From Verrucomicrobium sp. BvORR034 (GTDB taxonomy: Bacteria > Verrucomicrobiota > Verrucomicrobiia > Verrucomicrobiales > Verrucomicrobiaceae), in NCBI RefSeq assembly GCF_000739635.1, contig NZ_BATQ01000016.1, positions 1-64,000 of the forward strand: a DNA stretch of 64,000 nucleotides, in the 5' to 3' direction. Each line of letters begins with the position of its first letter. The first letter of the stretch is position 1. Shown one piece after another: positions 7,200-16,575 of this stretch. Made by a program: the position numbers and the translations under genes. The notes beneath the pieces were generated by a model. It was not told the DNA's origin, did no database searches, and saw nothing but the letters and a program-made list of their open reading frames with translations.

Positions 7200-9701
7200 A
7201 TGGCTCTGCTCCCTTTGAACTGGAAAGAAGGTGAAGGCTACGACATCCACGTGCTGCGGGGTGGTCCGCCGTCACGCTCGCTCATGGATGCGATCGAGAT
7301 CCCGGCAGATGTGCCCAACACCACGGCATCGCTCACGTTTACCCCTTTGTTCGCCGGACCTCCGGGTGCCCAATCCATCGCGGTGGATTTGTTCACTGGC
7401 AGCGTGACGGCCTCTGTGCCCGCCGATCCCACGCGACCCAAGCTGAACAACTTTCTCGTGAACGTGCAGTTCCGGGACACGCTCGATCCCCAGGCGCGGG
7501 ACTTTCGCGCGGAGTACCGCGTGCATGTGCATGATGGTATTGAAAAGCTGTGGCTTACTCCCACCACGCTCACCGCTCACATGGGCGCGGATGAAATGCG
7601 GTTCACGGTGCTGGCCCTCTTTACCGACGGGGTGGTGGGGGACATCACCGATTGGGAATCCATCCAGTACATTAGCGACACGCCTTCGGTGATCGGGTTC
7701 AGCTCCCAGGGGGTGCTCAGTGCCAAGGCCACCAGTGGAGCCGCGTCCATCACGGCCCGCCTGCAGCTGAGCTCGCCTGCGGTGAACCTCACCTCGCCCC
7801 CTGTCCGGGCACTGGCCGCGCCCGCGTGGACCGATGTCGCCGGAGGGGCTCTCTTTCATTTCATCGCCGGACCCTGTGCGCCCAATGCGGCGGATCCCAG
7901 CAGCTCAGCGCGCGACAGCGTAAAGACGGTGGTGGAAAGCGCGACGAACATCCTGTTTGTCTCGGAAGGTTTCAGCGGACCGCTGCGGGGCGACTTCAAC
8001 AATCTGGTCGCCACCATGGTGGAGGATCTGAGGTCAAAGTCACACCTCGAACCCTATCCCCTGCTCAAGGGGGCGATCAACTACTGGTCCGTCTATCTGC
8101 CATCGGAGGAGAACGGGATCACTGAGCTGGGTGACCACGTCTATGAAGGCGCGTCCTTCACTGCATCGTTGGTGCCGCACATTGCCTTCGGTCCCAGCAC
8201 CGCGACCTCGTGGAGCCTTTCCCAGATGCTGCGGGAGGTGGGCTTTCCCATCCTCCCGGAGGTGGATACTCCGTTTCTGCCGTCTCACGTGAATCGTTGG
8301 CAGAAGTTCTTTGGCACCCATGTGACAGAGGACAAAACGCGGGCGGCTTATCCTGCGTGGATCAATCTCGCCTTGCGCACGATTATCAATGAGCGCTCCA
8401 CGGCGTTTGGCCTTGCGGTCTCAGACCGGCCCCGAGCCCATCCAGCCACCCGACTGGAGAACTCACTGCGGTTTGACTTCCGGCGGACCAGTGAGGTGAG
8501 CCTGCGGACCTTTGTGGAGGCGTTGCAATACGGAGGTCATCCGGTGGGGCAGACGTGGATGAGTGGTGCGGGGGATGACGGGTTGGTGTGCTTTGTCTGT
8601 CTCTCAGACCGGATCGGTGCTCAGGCCCGGTATGGCAACGGCTACGTCGCCGTAAGCACGGGGAGGAGACGATTCGCCAGGCTGGCGAAGGTGACTTCAG
8701 GAGGCTGGCAGGCGCAGGTCTCGCCGCCTATCAAACACTCGCGCACTTTGTTTGCCTCCGTGGTTTCCCATGAGCTCTCGCATGCACTGGGGCTGTGGGA
8801 TGAGTATGGCGATGGTCGGGGGACCCGGCTGATGGTGAAGCCCGCCGATCTGGATGATTTTCCCAATGTGGAGGCTGGCAACGACATCACAACTCTGCCC
8901 TCCACCGGAGTGGTGCAGTTCGACAAGTTGCAGCGGCTGAAGTGGAACTGGCTGCGACTCACCAAGGCGGGGGTGCTGACGGATCTGCCGCGCCGGTCGC
9001 TCAACGGCTATCACCTTGCCGTCGTTGCCGGACATGGTACCCAGTTCGCCTTGGGAGACGTGGTGCGCTTCCGGGAGTGGCCGGTGGCGAAGCGTCCTGC
9101 CGATGATCCCTTCACCGCCTTTCACCGCACCTCGGGCCTTCAGTTTCAGGTGGCGGCGCGTGATGCAGATTCCGTCTCCGTCGTGCCGCTGAATGCCGCT
9201 GGTCAGCCGGTGGATGTGGACAGTCCCCGGCCGGGGCAGATGGATCCGCGAAGCTGGACGGAGATTCTCCACGCGCTCTTTGCTCCCGATGTCGGCCATG
9301 CTGTCGTGGTGCCGTTGCAAGCCAGCGGTGCCGATGTCGGACTCGTTGCCCCGGTGATCCTGCAACATATCAGGACCAGCAACGGTCCGCTCAATGCCCC
9401 GGATCTGCAGCCTGCGGCGGTCTGCGTGGCGGCGCGGAGTTCTAACTCAGTTATGCCGCCGGGCAATCTGCCGCCGCTGACCCGCAGCCCGAGGACGAGG
9501 GCGGACATCCTGGGCGTGTATGAAGGCGGAAGCTATCACGACTGCGGCATCTACCGGCCCGCAGGACGTTGCAAGATGCGCAACACGGACACCACCATCC
9601 CGTTCTGCCATGTGTGTCGGTATGCGTTGGTTGACCGGGTGTCGCCACCGCATCATCCCGTGTTGGATGCGGGTTATGAGCGCGTGTATCCGCAGGGCTA
9701 A
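7200..9701 (+). CDS. M64-like zinc metallopeptidase with N-terminal Ig-like region
   Basis: The 833-residue protein has no signal peptide or membrane segment. Residues about 1-200 are beta-rich, with a bacterial-Ig-like stretch around residues 118-190 (LTPTTLTAHMGADEMRF). The region from about 235 is the M64-type peptidase: NILFVSEGF near residue 248, and the zinc site HELSHALGLWDEY with ligands and catalytic Glu at H524, E525 and H528. The C-terminal part has the M64-type Cys block YRPAGRCKMRN...FCHVCRY near residues 785-815. M64 peptidases include the Clostridium IgA protease. Its paralogue starts 0.8 kb downstream and has lost the zinc motif. A cytoplasmic or non-classically exported peptidase is inferred. 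Confidence 0.82.
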   Translation: MALLPLNWKEGEGYDIHVLRGGPPSRSLMDAIEIPADVPNTTASLTFTPLFAGPPGAQSIAVDLFTGSVTASVPADPTRPKLNNFLVNVQFRDTLDPQARDFRAEYRVHVHDGIEKLWLTPTTLTAHMGADEMRFTVLALFTDGVVGDITDWESIQYISDTPSVIGFSSQGVLSAKATSGAASITARLQLSSPAVNLTSPPVRALAAPAWTDVAGGALFHFIAGPCAPNAADPSSSARDSVKTVVESATNILFVSEGFSGPLRGDFNNLVATMVEDLRSKSHLEPYPLLKGAINYWSVYLPSEENGITELGDHVYEGASFTASLVPHIAFGPSTATSWSLSQMLREVGFPILPEVDTPFLPSHVNRWQKFFGTHVTEDKTRAAYPAWINLALRTIINERSTAFGLAVSDRPRAHPATRLENSLRFDFRRTSEVSLRTFVEALQYGGHPVGQTWMSGAGDDGLVCFVCLSDRIGAQARYGNGYVAVSTGRRRFARLAKVTSGGWQAQVSPPIKHSRTLFASVVSHELSHALGLWDEYGDGRGTRLMVKPADLDDFPNVEAGNDITTLPSTGVVQFDKLQRLKWNWLRLTKAGVLTDLPRRSLNGYHLAVVAGHGTQFALGDVVRFREWPVAKRPADDPFTAFHRTSGLQFQVAARDADSVSVVPLNAAGQPVDVDSPRPGQMDPRSWTEILHALFAPDVGHAVVVPLQASGADVGLVAPVILQHIRTSNGPLNAPDLQPAAVCVAARSSNSVMPPGNLPPLTRSPRTRADILGVYEGGSYHDCGIYRPAGRCKMRNTDTTIPFCHVCRYALVDRVSPPHHPVLDAGYERVYPQG

Positions 9702-9773
9702 GTTTGCGCGATGCATTCCCGCTGGCAGTGGTGCGGGTGAGGTGTATCTTGGGCCAACCACTTGAAGAGACTT

Positions 9774-10244
9774 ATGCTGACCTGCCTGCCCAAGTCCTTG
9801 TGCTCACGCGACTTCCGCATCCTTGGTGCCTCCGGTGCCGCTGCGGTGAACTTCAACACCTTCACGGAGCAGGGCAGCATCTCGTTGGGAGACTCCGAGT
9901 TCGCGATTCGCAAGCATGGGCCGATGAGCGGGCATTGGACGCTCGAATGCGACGGACGGGCGGTGGCAGATGCCCGGAAACCCCGGGCCATGTATCGCTC
10001 CTTCAATGTGGAGGTGGCGGGCCACCAGATCACCCTGAAGGCGCATTCCTCCTTCCAGCGCGCCTTTGACATCCTGGTGGGAAACCAACCGGCGGGGGTG
10101 ATCCGGCCCGCTCATGCTTTCACCCGGCGGGCTTTCGTGGAGTGCACTTCGCCGATCCCGGAACATGCGCAGCTTTTCCTCTTCTGGCTGGCCGCGCTGC
10201 TCTGGCGTCGAGATGAGGACACGGTCTATGTCGGCGGGTCCTGA
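9774..10244 (+). CDS. Small uncharacterised protein with a hydrophobic C-terminal segment
   Basis: This 156-residue protein is unrecognised. Its pattern is a beta-rich body with conserved-looking WTLECDGRAVADARKPRAM and VEVAGHQITLKAHS segments, then IRPAHAFTRRAFVEC, and near the end LFLFWLAALLWRRDED, a likely membrane or membrane-associating helix followed by basic and acidic residues. The layout recalls LURP-one or scramblase-like small beta proteins, but that is only an impression. It sits between the two M64-like paralogues, 72 bp after the first and 270 bp before the second. An upstream in-frame TTG at 9762 is an alternative start. Confidence 0.65.
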   Translation: MLTCLPKSLCSRDFRILGASGAAAVNFNTFTEQGSISLGDSEFAIRKHGPMSGHWTLECDGRAVADARKPRAMYRSFNVEVAGHQITLKAHSSFQRAFDILVGNQPAGVIRPAHAFTRRAFVECTSPIPEHAQLFLFWLAALLWRRDEDTVYVGGS

Positions 10245-10456
10245 GAACCTGCCTGGAAAAAAAATCCCGTGGTGCCGGTTTGGATCTTCATGGGGGTGCA
10301 AGTGAAAATTTGCGCCGGGGAATTATGAAACAACTTTCTTAGGTTGAGCCGCTTGCTTCAACTGAGGCTGGCATGCTTCTGCACGCGGCTTTTGCGCCAT
10401 CCAATAGTTTGCGTTCACAAACTGGCGGCTGCAGGAGTTCCTCCGTACGTTTGCGA

Positions 10457-10485
10457 TTGACGCCGGGGGCTGGGATGCGTCTAAT
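10457..10485 (+). promoter_or_regulatory. Predicted sigma-70-type promoter of the giant-protein operon
   Basis: TTGACG (10457-10462), a 17-bp spacer and TCTAAT (10480-10485) form a near-consensus sigma-70 promoter. Its expected start site is about 20-25 bp before the ATG at 10515. It lies in the largest gap of the cluster and would drive the five-gene run up to 25587. Confidence 0.5.
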
Positions 10486-10514
10486 AGGCAGCTCTGCATC
10501 CTTGATCTTTGCTT

Positions 10515-13112
10515 ATGGCCGATCCGCTCCCATGGAAGGAAGGAGGAGGGTATGATGTTCACGTCCTGAGGGGCGGGCCGGCATCTGAACCGTTGGATGT
10601 GCAGCTGGAGCTCAGCCAGGATCCGAATGCTTTGGCGCCAGTGTTTCTGCCGCATTTTCAGCAGTCGGCGGTGAATCACGGGGTGACCGTGGACCCCGGC
10701 AATGGCCAGGTCACTGCCGCCACGGGGGCCGCTGCGCCGTTCCAGAACTTCAACTTCCTCATGACGGCCCGCCAGGTCATCGGCGGGGTGGGCACCCTGG
10801 AAACCCAGATCCGGGTGCATGTGCACGGCAGTGTGAAGAAATTGTGGTTAACTCCTGAAACTTTGAATCCGCGGGTGGGATCTGATGAGATGCGGTTCAC
10901 CGTGCTGGCACAGTTTGACGATGACACCGTAGGTGACATCACGGACTGGCCCCAGTTGAGCTACACCAGCTCAGCTCCTGCCAAGGTGAAGATTCTGCCG
11001 GCGAGCGCGACGGTCAGGAAGGGCACTCTCTCTGCGGTGGCGGCCAACACGGATGCAGACATCACCGTCAGTCTGGTGCTGAGCGCCCTGTCCATCAACC
11101 TGCAGGTGACCGGCAAGGCCTTTGCGCTCCCGTCATGGGCAGATGCGGGCCAGGCGGCCAAGGTGGCGTTTGTGGACGGCGGCTCGGGGACCCGGCCCGA
11201 TGAAACGGACCCCGATGGCAGCAATCCGACCAGCGTCCGCATTGTGGTGGAGAAGCGGACGAACGTGCTGTTCATCTCTGACGGGTTTACCGACGCCCAG
11301 GAGAACGAGTTCCGGCAGATGGTCGTGGATGTGATTGTGAATAAAGAGCTGCGGTCCAGCGAGATTCTACAGCCCTTCAAACTGCTGGAAGGCGTCATCA
11401 ACTACTGGTCCGTCTTTGTGCCCTCGCGGGAGGAGGGCATCGGTGTGTTGGGGGATCAGGTGGTGCAAGGGGCGGCGCCCGCCCTGGTCGCGCTGGATGT
11501 TCCTCTGCCACGCACCCCGCCAACTTCTCTGTCCCGGCCTTTGACGCTGGAGGAGATGATCCATGCGGGAGGCCTGCCGGTCCCGGCTCAACCAGCGTTG
11601 ACCACACCTGCAGCGTGGTTCGCTGATCGCAATGTCATCTACGATCTTCAGTTCTCACCGTCGGATGTGGACCAGGGAGTTCTGGATGAATGGAATCTGC
11701 TCCAGCCGCGTACGCTGCTCAATGAGCGCAATACGGCGTTTGGGCTGGCGCATCAGGAGCGCACGCGGATCTCGGCAGCGCGGGAGCCTTCGGGGCGGCT
11801 GGTGATGGATGCTCGACGCACCACCGATGCCAGCCTGGAGACGTTCTTGAAGAACTTGAAGTTCGGTCTGAATGCCACCACGAACGTGCGCGCTTCCATT
11901 GGCGAAACCTGGGCGGATTTCAATACCAGCATCACGCCTGCGGAAGGCAGAGACTTTGGCCTGGTGTGTTTTATTTGCAGATCCAGTCGCCGCGGTGGCA
12001 GTTGGAAGTCGCTCTTTCAGATGCAGGGCACCACGCGCATGGCCTATTTTTCCGCCAGCACGGGAGGCGCTGAAAAGTCGGAGGTCAGTATCGCCACCAA
12101 CGGGCATGCGATCACACCTCCCACGGTGCCCTTGTTTTCCTCGCCCATGGTGGCGTCGGTGGTGGCCTATGGTTGTGCGAGGGCGCTGGGGCTGAATGAT
12201 GAGGCGGGGGACGGCCAGGGGGCGGCACCCGCGCCCTCAAGCTTGTCGCCCTTCGGGGAGAATCTGCAACCCGAGGTCGTGATCAGCAGTGTCATGGGTG
12301 GGGTTCGCACCATCAACGCTCCAAGAATCGCCTGGGTGTGGCCGCGAGTCACGAAGGGGGTGCGGGTGAAGGTGGACGTGAACTTCGCGGGTGTGGTGGT
12401 GTCGCCGCAGTTGTGTGACACGAATGGGATCCCAAACCCCTCCGGCACCTTCCTTCTCTTCGAGTACCTGGACAGCGCTCCTGATCCTTTCCCTCTGGGA
12501 GTTGAGGTGCGATTTCGAGCTCATGTGGAGAAGCTCGGTTCCTCCTTCCACTGGACCTCTCCGCGGAATGATCTGCCCCTGCTGATTCCGTTGAGGGTGC
12601 ACAAGCTGCTGCAAGACAAGGTGGTGATCTCGGACCCGAGTCCCGCAGGACTGCAGATCACTCCCACCACGCTGGTGAATGTGGGGGTGGGCTCGCTCCT
12701 CACCGTGAGCGCGACTGCTGGTGTGACGAATTCACTGATTGCCCCCTCCATTCTGAATCACATCGACACCAGCGATGGCCCGCTCAACGCAGCCCGGGGT
12801 CCAGTCCCGCCCCCCTCCGCCCATGTCTGCACGCCCAGCAATGACCCGCAGAAAGTGATGTCGCCCACCAATCTTCCGACTGGTTTCAAGAAGCCCAGGA
12901 AGCTGCCTTCCCGTGCCGACATCATCGGCATCTATGACGGCGGTGGGCACCTCGACTGCGGCGTCTACCGGCCCGCCGGACGCTGCCGCATGCGCCACCG
13001 GATCAATGCAAGCCTGCCCTTCTGCCAGGTCTGCCGGTATGTGATTGTGGACAAGGTGGACCCGGCATTGCAGGGCGCCCTCGACGTTCTCTACGCGGTT
13101 CAATACCCCTAG
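10515..13112 (+). CDS. Catalytically dead paralogue of the M64-like peptidase
   Basis: The 865-residue protein is collinear with the peptidase encoded at 7200-9701. It shares the opening PWKEGGGYDVHVLRGGP, the Ig-like stretch (LTPETLNPRVGSDEMRF), NVLFISDGFTD, NYWSVFVPSREEGIG, LLNERNTAFGLA, and the C-terminal block YRPAGRCRMRH...FCQVCRY. At the zinc site, however, HELSHALGLWDEY is replaced by YGCARALGLNDEA (residues 552-564), so both His ligands and the catalytic Glu are gone while the surrounding residues remain. It is probably a pseudo-enzyme with a binding or scaffold role. ATG at 10515 is preferred over TTG at 10509. The next gene starts 16 bp after its stop. Confidence 0.85.
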   Translation: MADPLPWKEGGGYDVHVLRGGPASEPLDVQLELSQDPNALAPVFLPHFQQSAVNHGVTVDPGNGQVTAATGAAAPFQNFNFLMTARQVIGGVGTLETQIRVHVHGSVKKLWLTPETLNPRVGSDEMRFTVLAQFDDDTVGDITDWPQLSYTSSAPAKVKILPASATVRKGTLSAVAANTDADITVSLVLSALSINLQVTGKAFALPSWADAGQAAKVAFVDGGSGTRPDETDPDGSNPTSVRIVVEKRTNVLFISDGFTDAQENEFRQMVVDVIVNKELRSSEILQPFKLLEGVINYWSVFVPSREEGIGVLGDQVVQGAAPALVALDVPLPRTPPTSLSRPLTLEEMIHAGGLPVPAQPALTTPAAWFADRNVIYDLQFSPSDVDQGVLDEWNLLQPRTLLNERNTAFGLAHQERTRISAAREPSGRLVMDARRTTDASLETFLKNLKFGLNATTNVRASIGETWADFNTSITPAEGRDFGLVCFICRSSRRGGSWKSLFQMQGTTRMAYFSASTGGAEKSEVSIATNGHAITPPTVPLFSSPMVASVVAYGCARALGLNDEAGDGQGAAPAPSSLSPFGENLQPEVVISSVMGGVRTINAPRIAWVWPRVTKGVRVKVDVNFAGVVVSPQLCDTNGIPNPSGTFLLFEYLDSAPDPFPLGVEVRFRAHVEKLGSSFHWTSPRNDLPLLIPLRVHKLLQDKVVISDPSPAGLQITPTTLVNVGVGSLLTVSATAGVTNSLIAPSILNHIDTSDGPLNAARGPVPPPSAHVCTPSNDPQKVMSPTNLPTGFKKPRKLPSRADIIGIYDGGGHLDCGVYRPAGRCRMRHRINASLPFCQVCRYVIVDKVDPALQGALDVLYAVQYP

Positions 13113-13128
13113 TTGCTGCATCGAACCC

Positions 13129-16100
13129 ATGGACCCGCCCTCCAGCACCCTGCATACCCTGGCCCGGCACCTGGTGCTGGCACTGCGGCCGTTGAAGGCG
13201 GGCGTGGCAGATCTGCCCTCCTTCCGGACCCTGCTCTATCGTCTGGCGTGGCAGGTTAACTCGCTGCCGCCGGAATACACTGCCCTGGCCACGCGGGTGG
13301 AGGCGGCATTGACCGCTTTGGAGGCTCTGGGGGATGATCCATCACCGGAAGCAGTGGTCGCCCTGCTGGGCAGGGTGAAGGCGCTCTATGACGCCATCGG
13401 TGCCCTGCAGACGGCTCCGGCCGGAGCGCCGCCCGCGGAGTTCCTGGCCGAGTTTGGGCGCAGCCTGTTCGACCTGTTGCTGGCGGACTACCTCAATGAA
13501 ACGCTCCCACAGGTGCATGGCGCTCTGGAGGCGCTGAACGTTCTCCAGCAGGAGTTCGTGGAGGAAACCTCCACGCGACCCGGTGTGCTGGTGACCCGCT
13601 TTGCGTGGGAGGAGATTCCCAAGATTCTTGCAGATCCCACTCTGGTGGCAGAGCGGGTGTATGGCTGGGGCACCGATGATGTGGACTTCCACCGGCTGGC
13701 GGGTCATCTGCTGGAGGTCTTTGTGTCACTTGGCTGGCCAGCCTATCTGGGACGGATCGACCCCGAGCTGGGGCGTGGGTTAAAGGAAACCCCAGAAGAC
13801 CGTTCGGTCTCCATTGACTGGGCTCTGAAGCTGCCGGTGCTGCTGGACAACATCGGCGGGGAGGAGGTGGAGGTCGGGCTGGCCTTGATCGAGCTGCCCG
13901 CGCAGGAGGGGCGACCCGCGGGGTTGATCCTGCAGCCTCTCGTGCCGTCTGCGGTGGGGAACACCTTCAATCTCACGGATGATCTGAGTCTGGAACTGCG
14001 GGCGGGCAGCAATGTGGCGGACACCTTTGGCGTCCTGCTCCGCCCCGGGGACATCTCTGTGAAGTTCCCGCTGCAACCGGGGGCCGCGTTGCCGAATGCG
14101 GGCTTCGGCGTGACGTTCAAGTACGCGCCGCAGACGCCCGCGCTGCTTCTCGGCACGCCGGGCAAAAGCCGTCTGCAACTAAAAGGGGCGGAGAGCAGCA
14201 TCCTGCTGGATTTTCGCAACGGACAGCTCGAGCTGCAGCTCGCTGCCGCTCCGCAGGATCTGAAGATAGCGCTCAATGCCGGAGATCTGGACGGCTTTTT
14301 GGGACAGCTGCTGGGAAGCGGGGAGCGGACCCTGCCCATCGTTCTCTCCGCAGGCTGGTCCAACCGCACGGGATTCAACTTCACAGGCGGGGCGGGGTTC
14401 GAGGTTTCGACATACCCTCACCTGAATGCCGGTCCTTTCCGGGTGGACCGGATCGACCTGGCCCTGAAGTCCACCTTCAGCACCGGACAGGCGCCGGACC
14501 TGAGAGTGGAAGCGGGGACGGTGCTTTCGGGCAAACTGGGTCCGGTGTCCTTCGTGGTGGAGGGGCTGGGAGTTTCGGTGGCGGTGGCATTTGAGGATGG
14601 CAATGCCGGTCCCTTCGACATTGAGTCGGGGTTCAAGTCGCCTACCGGGCTGGGCCTGCTGGTGGATGCGGGGCCGGTCTCGGGGGGCGGTTTCCTGTCC
14701 TTCGACAAGGATCGGGGCCGGTATTCCGGGGCCCTGGAGTTGGAAGTGTTTGGGACGACGCTGAAGGCGGTCGGGTTTGTGGAAACCAAACTGCCAGGAG
14801 GTGCCCCGGGGTTTTCGTTTGTCATTCTCATCTCCACCCAGTTCTCCCCGATCCAGCTCGGGCTGGGATTCACGCTCAATGGCGTGGGGGGGCTGGCGGC
14901 GCTGCATCGTGGTCTGGCGGTGGATGCCCTGCAATCCGGCTTGAGAAACGGCAGCCTCGGCTCGCTGTTGTTTCCTGATGACGTGATTGCCGAGGCTCCC
15001 CGCATCGTAAATGACCTGAGTGTCATCTTCCCACCTGCGCGGAACCGGCACGTCTTTGGCCCCATGGCATTGATCGGCTGGGGCACTCCAACCTTGCTGC
15101 GGGCAGAGCTGGGCATCCTGTTGGAGCTGCCAGCCCCGGTGCGCCTCACTTTGCTGGGTCTGATCACCGCCAAGCTGCCTACAGAGGAGGCCGCCATTGT
15201 GGAGCTGAACGTGGCCGTCTTGGGGCGGGTGGATTTTACCCGCAAGCTGCTGGCCATTGATGCCTCGCTTTACGATTCGAATGTGGCGGGCTTTCCCGTC
15301 TCAGGGGACATGGCCGTTCGTCTCGGCTGGGGAGATGATCCGACTTTCATCGTCTCTCTGGGAGGCGTGAACCCGCACTATCAACCGCCGCCCGGTTTCC
15401 CCACCCTGAAGCGGCTGACGATTGTGCTGGCAGACGGGGACAATCCACGCCTGACCTGCCAGGCTTATCTCACGCTGACTTCGAACACCTTGCAGTTCGG
15501 GGTCAATGCCGAGCTCTATGCGGCGGCCTTTGGCTTCAACGTCCGCGGGCAGGTCAGCTTTGACTGTCTCATCCAGTTTTCTCCTTTCTCTCTGCTGGCA
15601 GAGCTTTCTGCAGAGGTCGCGTTCCGGCGGGGATCGAGCGTGCTGGCCAGCGTGCATCTGGAGGCCTCCGTCTCGGGACCTTCCCCGTGGCATGTCTGGG
15701 GTGAGGCCTCGCTTTCGCTCTGGTTGTTTGACGTCAGCGTGAGCTTTGATGTGACCTTTGGTCGCGATCAGCCGCAAGAGCTTCCCCCGGCAGATCCCTG
15801 GCCGCTCCTGCAGGCGGCGTTGCAGGATCCGCGGAACTGGGCTCCGCAGCTGCCCGCGGGGGCCTTTCAAACCGTCTCCCTCAACACAGTCTCCAGCCCG
15901 GCGGCACCGGTGCTGGTGGATCCCGGCGGGGCGGCGGCAGTGCGGCAGACCGTAGTTCCCTTGAATCGGACAATCACCCGCTTTGGCCCGGTGCGTCCTT
16001 CCGGGCCGGACCACTACACGGTGCACACGGTGACGCTGAACAACCATCCGGCCCCCGGACTGGTGCCAGTGACCGATTTCTTCGCCGCGGCCCAGTTCGA

Positions 16101-16575
16101 GGAGCTGACGGAGACGGACCGGCTCTCCCGGGCGTCATTTGAGCGCATGGATGCCGGCCTGAGCGTGGCGGCAGAGGCGGTCACGCTGGGAGCAGCGGTC
16201 GGAGCCGGGCTGGAGTATGAGACGATCATTCTGGACGTGCCCTGGCAGCCCCGGCGGGTGCAGCGGTATGAATTGATCCTGAGCCATCAGCTGGCTTTTC
16301 TGCAACTGGGAGCGGCCTGGCTGGCACCGTTTCAGAACACGGGCCTGGTGAAATTTATCACCGGCAGGGTGGGGGCGGAGCCACTGGTGGCACTGGATGA
16401 GGATCTCTTTGTGATCAGCAGCACAGAGGATGGCGTGGCGCTGCCAGGCATCACCGGGCCGGTGGGCAGGGGGCTGGCCCAGGCCGCGCTGGCACGACAT
16501 CTGAAAGCCCATCCTCAGGACCGGGGGCGCGTGCAGGTGGTCCCGCAATTTGAAACTGTTTCCTCATTCCCATGA
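13129..16575 (+). CDS. Giant DUF6603-type protein
   Basis: This 1148-residue protein has a helical N-terminal third (residues about 1-190). A very long beta-rich region follows that matches my memory of the DUF6603 family, with blocks such as SGGGFLSFDKDRGRYSGALE, FSPIQLGLGFTLNGVGGLAA, FGPMALIGWGTPTLL, GDMAVRLGWGDDPTFIVSLG and GPSPWHVWGEASLSLWLFDV. No function is established for that family. There is no signal peptide or clear membrane helix. The start at 13129 is chosen because earlier codons overlap the preceding gene and look non-coding. Its stop overlaps the next start (ATGA at 16572-16575), indicating translational coupling. Confidence 0.8.
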   Translation: MDPPSSTLHTLARHLVLALRPLKAGVADLPSFRTLLYRLAWQVNSLPPEYTALATRVEAALTALEALGDDPSPEAVVALLGRVKALYDAIGALQTAPAGAPPAEFLAEFGRSLFDLLLADYLNETLPQVHGALEALNVLQQEFVEETSTRPGVLVTRFAWEEIPKILADPTLVAERVYGWGTDDVDFHRLAGHLLEVFVSLGWPAYLGRIDPELGRGLKETPEDRSVSIDWALKLPVLLDNIGGEEVEVGLALIELPAQEGRPAGLILQPLVPSAVGNTFNLTDDLSLELRAGSNVADTFGVLLRPGDISVKFPLQPGAALPNAGFGVTFKYAPQTPALLLGTPGKSRLQLKGAESSILLDFRNGQLELQLAAAPQDLKIALNAGDLDGFLGQLLGSGERTLPIVLSAGWSNRTGFNFTGGAGFEVSTYPHLNAGPFRVDRIDLALKSTFSTGQAPDLRVEAGTVLSGKLGPVSFVVEGLGVSVAVAFEDGNAGPFDIESGFKSPTGLGLLVDAGPVSGGGFLSFDKDRGRYSGALELEVFGTTLKAVGFVETKLPGGAPGFSFVILISTQFSPIQLGLGFTLNGVGGLAALHRGLAVDALQSGLRNGSLGSLLFPDDVIAEAPRIVNDLSVIFPPARNRHVFGPMALIGWGTPTLLRAELGILLELPAPVRLTLLGLITAKLPTEEAAIVELNVAVLGRVDFTRKLLAIDASLYDSNVAGFPVSGDMAVRLGWGDDPTFIVSLGGVNPHYQPPPGFPTLKRLTIVLADGDNPRLTCQAYLTLTSNTLQFGVNAELYAAAFGFNVRGQVSFDCLIQFSPFSLLAELSAEVAFRRGSSVLASVHLEASVSGPSPWHVWGEASLSLWLFDVSVSFDVTFGRDQPQELPPADPWPLLQAALQDPRNWAPQLPAGAFQTVSLNTVSSPAAPVLVDPGGAAAVRQTVVPLNRTITRFGPVRPSGPDHYTVHTVTLNNHPAPGLVPVTDFFAAAQFEELTETDRLSRASFERMDAGLSVAAEAVTLGAAVGAGLEYETIILDVPWQPRRVQRYELILSHQLAFLQLGAAWLAPFQNTGLVKFITGRVGAEPLVALDEDLFVISSTEDGVALPGITGPVGRGLAQAALARHLKAHPQDRGRVQVVPQFETVSSFP

